64,000 bases of DNA from Austropuccinia psidii (taxonomy: Eukaryota; Basidiomycota; Pucciniomycetes; Pucciniales; Sphaerophragmiaceae): contig JALGQZ010000009.1 of the NCBI GenBank assembly GCA_023105745.1, positions 44,483,967 through 44,547,966 of the forward strand, in the 5' to 3' direction. Position 1 is the stretch's first letter. Every line of letters begins with the position of its first letter. A program made the translations under genes and the position numbers. The notes beneath the pieces are model-generated. The model made no database searches, was not told the DNA's origin, and was given only the letters and a program-made list of their open reading frames with translations. This document shows, piece after piece, positions 1 through 11,293 of this stretch.

Positions 1-1575
1 ATCAAAAAATAATCAAGAAAGATGAAATTCAAGCCTAAAAGGTCTTTGAAGTAAAGGTGGATTCATTTTCAAAATTGATTGATTCAATTCAGAAGGAATT
101 ATGGCAAGATTCTTAATATAGAAGTATTCTTCAAGATTTGGGTAAAGGTAAATCTGTCCAATATTATTCTCTTGATTCATCCTCCCAACTTCTCCTGTTC
201 AAAGATTGGGTGGTGGTTCCAAATGACCCCAGAATTTAAATCAGCATACTTCAAAAGAGGCATGACTCTCCTCTAGCGGGAAGCCCTGGCCAAGAGAAGA
301 CTCTAAAGCTTGTCAAGCAGGATTTTCACTTGTCCACCATGACTCAATTTATCAATAATTATGTCTCATCCTGTCAACAGTGCTCAAGAAACAAAAATAT
401 CCATCACAAGAAGTTTGGACTCCTCAAACCTCTTCAAATTACAAATGGTCCTTGGATTTGTCTTTCAATGGATTTCATCACTCAATTGCCACTGTAAAAT
501 TCTTTTGACTCAATCCTTGTCATAGTGGAAAGATTCTCAAAAATGGAAGTTTCATTCCAAAAATGTTTTCAATATCTTCACTGGATTTGGTTCATTTATT
601 CATAAAAAATATTTTCTCAACTAATGGCCTGCCTTCAAGAATTGTTAGTGATAGAGGTTCTCTCTTTGTTTCCTCTTTTTGGACCAACTTTTGTCAGCAG
701 CTTAAGATTTCAAGAGATCTTTCAACTTCTTACCATCCGGAAACTGATGGACAGACAGAGAGGGTAAATCAAAAAGTAGAACAGTACCATTGGATGTATG
801 TCAGTTATCATCAAGATGGTTGGAACACCTGGCTCCCTCTGGCTGAATTTTCCTACAATAACACTGACCACTCTTCAACAAAAAAATCACCATTTTTCAC
901 TTTTTATGGTAAAGATCCTCTGTTTGACTCAATTCAAATAACTCAAGAAACTCCTGCTGGAAGGTTATCAACAAAAATCCAATCAGTACAGAAAGATGCC
1001 AAAATAGAACTTGAAGTTTCCATAAACAGGTTTAAGAGGTATGCAGATAAAAGTAGAGCAAGTCCACCTGTTTTCAATCCTGGTGACATGGTATGGATTT
1101 CTTCCAAGAACATCAAATCAACTAGACCCACCAAAAACTGTCTGGAAGCTGGTTGGGTCCTTTTCAAATCTTGAAGAAAGTCGAAACTCATTCCTACCAC
1201 CTCAAACTACCATCTCAATGGAAGTCCATCCACCCAGTCTTTCATATTTCACTCTTGGAACCAGTCAAGACATCAAAAATCCCAAATAGGCATCAAGAGC
1301 CTCCTCCTGCAAGTATCATTGAAGAATAAGAGGAATGGGAAGTCTCTCAATTATTGGACTCAAAGCTCAAGAGAGGAAAATTATAGTATTTGGTGGAATG
1401 GAAAGGCTTCAGTCAAGAACCAGAAAGATCCACTTGGGAACAAACTAAAAACCTCAAGAATTTTCCTGAACTGGTTAAGGATTTTCATTCTTTATATCCT
1501 GAGAAGCCAGGACTCAATTCTTCAAGAGATTTCTTATTTATGGGGCTTGGTGAGAAGAGGAATTGCCAAAGGTAA
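1..1575 (+). pseudogene. Ty3/gypsy chromovirus pol 3' end (family A): integrase and chromodomain, broken
   Basis: An integrase zinc-binding segment lies at about 320-440 (HxxxH..CxxC-like, with SCQQCSRNKN). The DDE core follows: Asp in MDFIT near 470, Asp in VSDRGSLF near 650, Glu in QTERVNQ near 760. A C-terminal chromodomain is readable at about 1330-1560 (EEWEVSQLLDSKL, then YLVEWKGF, then STWEQ). Integrase inserts the cDNA and the chromodomain of this family targets chromatin. The longest clean stretch is 563-1174. A stop near 496, frame changes near 547 and 1130, and two stops inside the chromodomain show it is dead. The same chromodomain recurs on the minus strand at 63106-63336, better preserved. 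The start of pol lies outside the window. Confidence 0.9.
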
Positions 1576-1674
1576 GTCCCACTCCTGGTATGTACCCTTA
1601 GAGGTATTCTACCCATTTTTGTTGTAAGCATAACCTTGGCCACTCTGTGAGAACTCTGAAATTTTTGGACACAG
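1572..1674 (+). other. Intron-like module 1 downstream of the family-A chromodomain
   Basis: Begins with GTAAGT just after the chromodomain frame closes and ends ..ACAG, 103 bp. It shares an internal block (CTCCTGGTATG near the donor, CCACTCTGTGAG near the acceptor) with modules at 1841-1944, 62640-62741 and 62962-63064. Intron status is inferred from these ends and the constant length; no transcript is available. Confidence 0.45.
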
Positions 1675-1840
1675 ATCTTTGGCCTGACTTTCAACATCAA
1701 TTCCAAAATTATGGCAATTTTCACTTGGGCAAATGGACCACTCCTTTTCTCAACTTCTTTCCAGGTCATTCCAATTCCAATTCATTTCCTCAGAAAATTT
1801 ATTCTTTTTTTGGCATTGGTAGGAGTGGTAATTACCAAAA

Positions 1841-1944
1841 GTAAGTTCCTCTCCTGGTGTGCACTTCCTTGAGGGGTCTACAATCTGTCAAAACATTACC
1901 GTGCCCACTCTGTGAGCACCTGGCATCAAATCCTTTTTTTCCAG
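1841..1944 (+). other. Intron-like module 2 (family A)
   Basis: GTAAGTTCCTCTCCTGG start and TTTTTTTCCAG end, 104 bp, with the same CCACTCTGTGAGCAC core as module 1. The 166 bp between modules 1 and 2 would be an exon-like spacer. Confidence 0.45.
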
Positions 1945-2667
1945 GTCCTTGGCAAATTCAAATCAATTGTCAACATCAGTGTCACAACCACAAAGAATGA
2001 CCCTCCTCAATCAGTGTTGTGGCAATCCCAGCCTGAAAACAAGTTAGGGCCAATTGGCCACACCATATCTTTTATGGTCAATTGGCCGCCTCTGGTGCTC
2101 TATGGACTTTTGGTCATAATACCTTTCCCATGGCCATTTATGGGCCCAATCATCATTAATGGCCTCAGGCCATATCCTGCCATCATTGGCCTCCCTGGCC
2201 AACTTCCACCTCACCAACCCCCAGGCCATTATCCTTGTTTCTAGGCCTTGGGGCTCCTTTCAGTCTGCCAGGGGCCTAAGGCCCCTTGGCCTAACCCCTT
2301 ATATTAGTGGGGTTTGGGTCATTTAGGCCCCCTACAGCCTCTACAGCCTGTGGGCTGTAATCCACGGTCCACAGTTCATGGGCCACTTAGGCCCCTTTTG
2401 GCCCAATTTCAATGAGTCCAAAAGGGGCCAAGGGGGCAGTCCCTCAGCCCCCAAACCACAAGTGGGCCCACCTGAGCCGGTTTTTGACCCTGGACCCCAA
2501 TTCACCAATTTTGGCCAAGAACCCAAAGGACCACCAGTGGCCCATTTTCAGCCATGGCCTCTGGTAACCCCCAGAGGCCACCAGCTCAGCTCAAATCCAC
2601 TCTTCCCCTCAACTAAAGGGGAATATTTCCCATTCCTCCATGCACCCCTTACTCAAGGATGCAGGAG

Positions 2668-2703
2668 TGGTGCATATATGGTATTATATACCATTATGCA
2701 CCA
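2668..2703. repeat. 36-bp imperfect inverted repeat in the family-A LTR
   Basis: Outer arms TGGTGCATA and TATGCACCA are perfect complements. The inner arms (ATGGTA / TACCAT) pair around an AT core. It could be a promoter palindrome or an RNA hairpin; function unknown. Confidence 0.6.
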
Positions 2704-4315
2704 TTTTTGCTCAGCAATTCAATGGTGACGTTTTCAGGACCCAATTCCATGATGCAAAATCAAGGTCCCAAATTCCATCACCAATTTTGAAGGAGGACTC
2801 TTACGCTCATCAGTCTGGAAATCACGGCCATTATCAGAAGACCATTCCAGGACCCCAACCACCTGGCCCTGCAGGAGTTGGGCTGGCAATTCTTTCAGGA
2901 TTATTCCAAGGGCCATTCTCAGAGGTTATTCATTTTTCAATTAGCTGTAAAGGCAGAAAGTACTTAAATACTCCTTGGACAACTCAATTGGTTCATACAG
3001 GCAGCAATCAGTCAACCTGTATGTCCTTGGCCCAATTGGGTCATTTCATATTCCACTGTGGGAATTGAATAACAAAGTTCAATTTTCAAGATGGCCAGAA
3101 CTGTATTGGCCCAATTCAAAAAATACAGCCAGATGATTCACCTTCCAGGATCAGCCTCTCAGTTTTTCACATATACTGGCCACATTTCATCACCTGGGGA
3201 CTTTTTCCCCAGTTAATTAATATATGGGATTTATTTTGATCCTTATTTTCTTTTACCTTATTAAAGTAGATACTGATAATCTTAAGTCAGTCATTAACAC
3301 CTTTTCTTCTTTGCCTGTCAGTGGATATTGGTGGTCATATCCTTTGCTAATTCCATTGTTCTTTCTGGCAGGTTGAAACAGTGAATTAAGGATTCATTTG
3401 GTTGGCTCTTTGGCTTTTGGCTTTTATTATCCTGGCCATTGGCTTCATTTTCCTTTATCTTTTGGCATACTTGTCTTTATCTTTTATTCTTCTCTAAAGA
3501 AATATATTCTTTGTTCCTTTCTTCCTTTGGAGCCCTCCAAGTGAGTTCTTGATACCCTGAGTGCCAGGCTACTCTTGCTTCCATAAGAGCCCCTGTGACA
3601 TTATATTAATTAACTCATAATTTCCCTTCATTCTGTTCATTCCTCCTTTATCATTCTGATTCACTCATTTCATCAAAATTATGACTCTTTAATGCTTATG
3701 AGCTTTATTATTATTTGTCACCTCTCAATTTTCCCTCATTCATTCTTCATTTTGAAAATTGAAAGCTGACCCAATTTTTATTTCTATCTTCTCTCCAAAA
3801 TCTTATTTCAAATAATCAGTTTCATTTCATTTTCAATTCAGGCGTAATCTCATTTTTTCAATTGATTTCTTTTTCAAATTGGTCATCAAGATTGTTCAGA
3901 CACACTCCTCATATCAAGTTTCATTTCAAATTATGATTTCAAGGAAGACTTCACTTGAATTGAATTTATTGATTGATTTGAGATATAATTGATATTGACT
4001 TCAAGAAAATTGACTGACCTTAAGATTTCATTGAATTTGCTGATCTTATCACATCACAATTCTTGACATAAATTGATATTTCCTCAAGAATTCATTTGAT
4101 TGATTGATTTTTCAAGATTTTGGTTTTTGATTGATTTTGACATTGATTTATTGGTTTGAAGATTTCATCTGACATTGATTGATTGATTACTTTGAGATTT
4201 CATTTTTATTGATTGATATTCCTCAAGATTTTATTGTTGACTTTGGACTTCAAGCACATTTTTGATTTTTAAAATTTATTTAACTCAATTCTGTCCCTGA
4301 AAATCTTTCCCCTTC

Positions 4316-4494
4316 AACATTAACCTCCTACAAGACAGACCAGATCTCAGGCCAGAACTAAAGCTGTTCTTACTCCAACTGCAAGAGCTCCTCTTGATGG
4401 CACCCCAGCAGTTCCTCAACTGAGGGCCCAATTGGATAGAGGACCCCTAATGGAAGGAGCAGCACCATCCAGGAAGGAAACATGTTTGGAAACA
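4316..4494 (+). pseudogene. Gag N-terminal stub of a second family-A element
   Basis: Translating +, the segment reads TRQTRSQARTKAVLTPT and later GTPAVPQLRAQLDRG and EGAAPSRKE. I recognise these as the start of a common rust-fungus Ty3/gypsy gag. The expected start codon is gone (an in-frame TAA stands just upstream) and the frame is lost after about 4494, where unrelated AT-rich DNA begins. It sits downstream of the family-A LTR, while a pol end sits upstream, so one LTR is shared by two element remnants. Confidence 0.65.
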
Positions 4495-7400
4495 TGAATG
4501 TTCAGCCACTATAAAATATATAACTCCCATTTATCCATTCCTGAATAGAGCGTACTTATTTTAAATCTAAATAAATATAGAAAGGTGACAAACCATCTCA
4601 CAACTTCTCAGGGATATTCTCTCATCCATTCTGGGTTCAGAAAAATATTGAGAGTCACTTATAAACTTTCATAATGATAAAATTATACAAAGGTTCTACT
4701 GATTAAAATAGACATCAAATAATAAAATCATTTTCTTGAAAAAATAAAATTTGTATCTGTCTTGGAATGTTTACACAGATTCCAACAAAATTAAAAGATA
4801 TAGCTGGAGTGAAGAGTTTTAAAGTGAAATGAGACTTATAGAATCCATTTTGGAATTTTTTTAGAAGTTTTTAAACTTACTCCAATTGAAACTCCCCAAA
4901 AAACTACTAAAATTTGAATATTATAAAGTACTTTTATATTTCCTAGCTCATCACACTGGAATTAGACCCATTCTTTAGAGGATTCTCATCGTAAGAGTCA
5001 CAATATTATTAATTTTAAATGAAAAGGACAACTGTTTTATTGTAACATTCTTAAATATGGAATACTGCAAGGGCAGTTTTAAACAGCTAGGAGTCCCCTC
5101 CCTCAATGTTCAAATAGTCATTTAGATTATCTCAGTCAAGTGTTCTTTCATTCTCACAAACAAGAAGGGAAAGCATAAAAATAATACAAGATTATTCTTT
5201 TCTCACAAAAGAAGTGATCAAAAGCCTTATGGCTTAATTAAGCATTTGAATGAGCCACCAATCAAATAAGCATAATTTATTGGAAACCCTGAAGAAAAAA
5301 AGGTCTTCTCATAATTACAAAAAATACATCCCATTTCCAAAGGGTAGGGTATAATAGATTATTGGAAGCAAGACCTATTCAGACTCTACCTTCACCTACA
5401 AATTGATTTTTAAGGATAATTTCCAAGGAAAATAACTATAGGAGCTTTTCTAAATTTAATCAAGTTGAATTACAATACTTATTTATTCCTGCCTCATTGG
5501 TATGTGTTGAGAGAATCTTTCTCCCATGGCTTCTGGATCAGAACCCCCACATGGGCTATGCTGGGAGCTCAAATGATTTCTCCCCTTACATTGAGGTACC
5601 CCATACCATTAATAATAGCTTTAAGCTTACCAACAAAATAAATAAAAATTCAAGATAATAAAAGAAACCAATATACAATGAACAATAGTAATAATAGGAG
5701 TTTTGAATCTATTTTTCTTATTGATGATGAGAATCAAAGAAGATGGTGTGTGTAAAACTTAAAAAATGTGCAGATATTTGGGAGTAAACTAACAAAAAGT
5801 CACAGCTTCCCTGAATAGTCATAAAAAATCTCTAGAAATCAGAATTTGATGTTAAAAATAAACCCCAGTAATTTTTAGAATTCACTAATTAGGACAAATA
5901 GTTTTGAAGATAACCAATAATTTGTAAAAGAAGTTAGACCTATACATACATCAAAATTTTGGACTTTAAGAAGAACATGGATATCATATGAGAGGAATTA
6001 TTTGGTCATTTGAAGTGTATAGGGGCCAAAATTATACCATGGAAAAAAAGGATTCCCACATTCAGCCCACCTGTAGTTAAGAAGTATATTTGTCAAGTGG
6101 GACAGATCAAAGGGGGAAAGAATTCTTTATTACACTTTTGTAGTTGGAAAAAATTACAAAACAATGTTATTTTTCCAGAAAAATACTTGGAGACTCACAA
6201 TGTCCTCCATTGAAAGGATTTATTTGAGACTTCAGGAACTTGGGTTCCAAGGGAAGTCATCTCTCCCCCTGAAGTGTATAAACTATTTCTTCTGTGATTA
6301 GATATTTTCCTTGTATTACTGTGTCATTGGCACAGTTCAGGAGATTTTTGTTAGATTTAGGGAACTGGAAAATCTGAATGGCTGTGTTTGGGGAAAAAAT
6401 GAGAAGATTAATTAATTAAATGAATTTAAAATAGTAATTATTGAAAAAAAGGATTTATAAAAATGAATTTGTGGTAACACTGGTCACATATTCAGGTATG
6501 GGTGTGGTGTGCATGCATTTTCTCTTTGGGGGAAAATTACACAAACATCCCCATTAACACCCCTTGATACTGTGTGAACTACAAATGACCATATAATTCC
6601 TCCAATGTCAATTGACAACAGGGAAAATGTCACCTCTTAATTTTCCAGGTTGCCGGCTCAAGCTACAATGGAGACACACCACAAGGAAATTCAATAAAAG
6701 GTATTTTACTATAATATTTAGGAAGATATAACAATATTTTGGAAATATAATTAATAATATAAAGTATTTTGGAAATATTTCTTAGAATAAATGAATTAAG
6801 TAGATGCAAAAAAACTATATTTTGAGGTTTTTGAATACATATTCAAAAATTGTAGCTACAATATACACAGAAAATAGAACTTCAAAGAGAGGGTGGTACC
6901 TCAAAAACAATATATTGGAACTGAAAATATTTACATAAGAATATGAAATACATATAAAAAGGTAATTAACAAGCATAGCTTAATTAAATAAACCTCAAGA
7001 ACAGCTTTTATGCATGAAGATTGAAGAAATAATATATAAAATCACATGTGTTAGGAATGATAAACATGTGAAAAAACTCCAGAAGAAAAATATTTCTCCA
7101 CCTTATTCAATTATCAATAGACAACTATACAGCTATATTAATATTTAGAACAGCACCAGAACTTCATTTTCATCACCTCAATTCAATTTTAAGGAATTGC
7201 CCAAGGCTATTCAGGAAAATAACAATTCATTTTTTGAGAACAAACATTTTGTAGTAATAAGAGTAAATTTCAAATTTAAACATAATTAAAAAATGATGTA
7301 AGATTCATATGGAAGGGCACCACCCTAAAAACAAATTTCCTGAAAGATATCTCAAGGCTATGTGTCAGAATTGAAAGTAGTAATAAATAACAAGAAAAAT

Positions 7401-7505
7401 TTAAACCAAACATTTCCCTTCCTTATTCAAATTGAATGAAAGTAAATCCAAAAGAAATATCTTTTCTAAACATTCTCTATTTGCAATAAAATAAGCATCA
7501 CATAA
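4495..7505. other. AT-rich DNA without recognisable genes
   Basis: About 3 kb with no frame that resembles a protein; the one 67-codon frame at 6010-6213 has no recognisable motif. Probably old decayed repeats. The same stretch resumes at 9318 after the solo LTR. Confidence 0.6.
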
Positions 7506-9312
7506 TGTGAGCCTTAGAGGTATCTTCATAAACCCAAAAGAACACAAATGATAAATTAAGATACAAATATAAATAAAATAAATTTATTTATATTATAAAA
7601 ATTCAAATTGAAATATAAATACAAATTTATATTTAAACATAAAAATTTAATTATAATTTAAAAATAAAAATTACAATAAAATTTAAAATTTTCAATATAC
7701 ATTTTTACTTGTAAAAATTAAGTAAAAATGAATTTTTAATAAAAATGATGAAAGTAAAATATTTTTGGTAAAAATTTATATAAAATATATTATAACTTTT
7801 TATTCAACAGATAAACATAAAGAAATTATCACACCATTAGATTCCTCATAAAAAATAAAGTGGCATCACTTCTGGATGAAATTTTTGTAACTCAACTCTA
7901 AATAAGCTTAATTAAGTTATTAGTATTTTTTGTACAAAAGTATGAAAATCCTCGAAACCTTAATTTAACTCAAACCACATGTGGTGCTAACCATCAATTT
8001 TTGTGCTAAAATTGAGGTTTTGTGTTTAGTTTAGAAGCTATGAGGAATTGAAGTATTTTCAATTGAAATGTCAAAATGTGCGTGTGTATTACATAAGTGA
8101 GCTTTAATTTACATATGAGTTATAAATTATTACAGATGTGTAATTAAAAGCTCAATTTAATTACATATGTAAATTATAATTGTATTACATGATGAGGAAT
8201 TAAAGAAAAAATAAATTGGAAAGATTAACTCTGGGGGGGAAGAGACACTCTAACTCCAAGGGGGAGCTAGACTCCCAAAATCCTTGCTGAATGGCGTGGG
8301 ATGTCAAAATACATGCAAAAATTCATTACTTTTGGCCTGGAATTGAGTCACAGGGTCTGTGACTCAATTGATGGTGAGGTTTTCATACCAACCAGGGTAG
8401 TTTTAACTGCTGCCAAGAGGGTAAAACTACCCTTAAGTTAGAACAATGTTGGTAAAAACAGTTTCAACTGGTCTCTATGCCTCTTACACACATTCTGAAG
8501 TGTTTTTAAGGCTCTAGAACAGGTATTGCTATAGTAATGGCTGATCTAAGGGTCTAAAATGGCTTAAACCAGCCCTTTTTTTGGTCTAAACCAGGGTTCA
8601 ATGATTCCATAATTGGCTTTTCTGTTGTCAGACTGTTTTTCACGACTGAAAAGAGTAAATTTCACTTTTGGAGTAAGAAAATCGATGGCTATAAAAGAAT
8701 GTCTTCTTTGCCCCACTTTTCTCTTCATGTTAGAATCTGTTCCTTTTATAGTTATTTTAAACACTGTTAAACCAATCAATAAAAGATTCCAACCACCCTT
8801 TTTTAAAGAATCTTGAACCTTTTAACCACGTGAAAAAATAATTATAATCATTGTTTGTAACTCTTATAATCATTTTTACCCCTGAAACACCCCAAAAGTG
8901 AATTAAAGCATCTTTTATCACTGTTACCTTTGTCACTTTGTTTCCAAATTCACTCTGGTCACTTTTGGGCATGTTTTATCTTTAAAATATCTTTTTAAAG
9001 ACTTTTTTTTTAATTGATTGCCTGCAGTTCTTTCCTCAATTAATTCCAATTGAAATTGCTCTTGAAGAAATTTCTTTTGTATCCTTAAATATCTCTTGTA
9101 GAGTATTTTTGGATAAATATTTATTGTTGGTAAAACAATAAATTTTTATTATATTATTGTTTAATACTTAAAAAGTTAAAAACAATCAAATTGGCGTGTC
9201 TTCTCTTGAAAACACTATTTCTTACTATTTCTAAATAATTATACCTTATACAAATTTTGAGGACAGGAGAAGTACTTGATATTTTATCAAATTTTTGTAT
9301 CCACACCTTACA
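7506..9312 (+). mobile_element. Solo LTR, family B, with target duplication CATAA
   Basis: Starts TGTGAGCCTTAGAGG and ends CCACACCTTACA, 1807 bp. It is flanked on both sides by CATAA (7501-7505 and 9313-9317), the 5-bp duplication expected of Ty3/gypsy integrase. No PBS or polypurine tract adjoins it, so the internal region was lost by LTR-LTR recombination. Further copies lie at 11294-15004, 18901-20619, 27048-28846 and 39310-41119. Confidence 0.93.
8341..8369. promoter_or_regulatory. Palindrome with paired TGAGTCA/TGACTCA sites in LTR B
   Basis: AATTGAGTCACAG and CTGTGACTCAATT form perfect 13-bp arms around GGT. Each arm holds the 7-bp core bound by Gcn4/AP-1-type bZIP proteins. The palindrome is intact again at about 14148-14176, mutated in the copies near 19744 and 27889, and half-deleted near 40269. 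A promoter role is inferred. Confidence 0.5.
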
Positions 9313-9694
9313 CATAAACTATCACAATGGCATAATATATTTGTTGTAAGAAAATTAACACTAGTAAAACTCTCTTATTAAACAATAATAAAATAACCAA
9401 GGTAGGATCTAATTGGTCTAAATTAGTATATTTGCCGGTAAGAATTCAAAAATAATAAGATAATTAGACATTATGGATGAGCCTGTGTGGTAATAAACAG
9501 GAAGGATGTGTCATATGGATTCCTAAAAACACAATAATAACTAGGCATAATATATCCCAACCAAATTTTTTAAGTGCCTTGTTTTCAGGGAGCTCTATGG
9601 AGTTCCAAAATGTCTAAATGTAGATCTGCTATCCCTAATTTTTCCATTAATAATGGAAAAATATTCCACATTCCAGCATAAAAGCCATCCCTGA
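9313..9694. other. AT-rich DNA without genes
   Basis: Continuation of the 4495-7505 stretch beyond the solo LTR. No coding or repeat signal recognised. Confidence 0.55.
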
Positions 9695-11221
9695 TGTGAG
9701 TCTTTTAGATATTACCAAATATGAAAAAAGGCCACAACACAAATTTACAATACTTATCTTAATAATGAGACTTGTAATTATTATCTTAAAATAAGTAAAA
9801 ATGCGATAAAAATGCAAAAAGTATTTATTATGTCAGAAACCAATGAATAAGCAAATGAACTGAATTATGAAATTGTATTACACATCAAAAGCTACACATA
9901 TGAAATTTTTTCATCATGTCTGTAAATTCAATAATTACTGAGATAACCTGAATATATGCACTTTTATGATCAGCACCTATATTCATGACTTCTAGCTAAT
10001 ATCTCTTGAGTTTTGCATGATAAATAGTTGATCCAAAAGCTAAGTTACCACTAAATAGCTGTAATAATTCAGATATACGCTTTAATTGACAAGCTATAAA
10101 CAATGTTATAGCTTACAAGGGTTTATTGAGAAAAATAACAATAGCTGTTGATCACTTTGACTTAGAGGTAGTCCAGAATTAAAAGAAAGTGAATTTTCAG
10201 ACTCTACTAGCTCATATTTGAATAATGATGTAATTTTAATCATTATATTTAAGGTATAACCCCCTGAAATCACGGTTTGAAGTTGAAATTAGTAAATTTC
10301 AATAGAAAAGATGAGCTATAAGGAAAATCATCAAAAATAGAATTTGGATGATATAATGAAATTCTCTTGGAAGCTTAGTAAGGAAATGCCAAGATGTCAG
10401 AATTCACTCTATTAATGACTTTAGAGTGAATAACTTGAAAGATATCAATTTTTATTTATGATCACACACTGTAATCCCATTTTAAGCTTAACAGTTATAT
10501 AAGTTATGAAACCGGTGGTTGATGGTATATTATGATTTATAATAATAAAATACACAAAGTTTAGCATTTTTCCAAGTCTATTATGTCAGAAAAAGTGGAG
10601 CTCCAGTGATAACTCTAAGGAATGTAATAACATTGAGATAAGAAGGTTTAATAATGATTTAATCATGACCAAACCTTAAAATACTGGTCTTTTCCAAGTA
10701 ATACCATTGGTCAACCTCTACTAGAAGTTGTATGATCTATATAAGGGAGTAATTTACTATAAATAGAGCTCCTTCTCCTCTATTGAACCCTCAGACTCAT
10801 AAAAAGCAATAAAACCTTAAATAAAAAGGTAATGTCATCATTCTTTTTATATAAATCTATTATCTTATTGAAGAAAAAAGATCATCCTTGCTATAATGGC
10901 CTTTGAGGTTATTCATCCAATATTTTGTTTTTTTGTTGAATTCTCTTTGAAAATCTTTAATTCCACATGAAATAAAGAATATGTGTAATTTATTTTATTT
11001 TTATTTTTAAATACAATTTGGATAAGTTTTATTTACATGGATTGGCCTAAACCCATCAAAAATTATTATTTTAAGTGTTGAAAGTGAGTTTTTTCCCGTT
11101 TTAAAAATAATTTTTTCTTTATTATTATTTTCCATAATTCTTTTATTGATATACAACCTTAATATTTGTAATATTATGGTCATAAATTGTTTTTAATTAT
11201 TATATAATAATTTCTCACACA
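9695..11221 (+). mobile_element. LTR of family D (probably solo)
   Basis: Starts TGTGAGTCTTTTAGATATTACC and probably ends CTCACACA at 11221. About 490 bp of its body (around 9950-10190) matches the family-D LTR that begins at 63368, including the string CTGAATATATGCACTTTT. It has a TATA box and polyadenylation signal near 10758-10813. No clear target duplication was found, so the right boundary is tentative. Confidence 0.65.
10758..10813 (+). promoter_or_regulatory. TATA box and AATAAA in LTR D
   Basis: TATAAATAG at 10758-10766 is followed about 42 bp later by AATAAA at 10808-10813. This is the compact TATA/R/polyadenylation layout expected at an LTR U3-R junction. Confidence 0.5.
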
Positions 11222-11293
11222 TTTATTATTTTTTTGGGACAGTAATAAATTGCCATAAATAAATTAAGTATCAAATATTAATATATTCATTTT

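Larger units (their letters stand above)
1576..3600 (+). repeat. Family-A 3' region and LTR
   Basis: Noncoding sequence between the pol end and a gag start, matching in content the minus-strand copy at 60530-63105. The right end is CCCCTGTGACA at 3600, mirrored by TGTCACAGGGG at 60530. The left LTR boundary is not resolved. About 2040-2600 is a GC-rich island dominated by GGCC/TGGCCC runs and almost free of CpG; several long open frames there follow from composition and are not called as genes. A hairpin lies at 2668-2703. Confidence 0.6.

Noticed and set aside
1912..2728. Long plus- and minus-strand open frames rich in Gly, Pro and Trp
   Set aside because: They follow from the GC-rich GGCC-repetitive composition of the family-A LTR. 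They lie outside the gag-pol order and lack codon structure or motifs.
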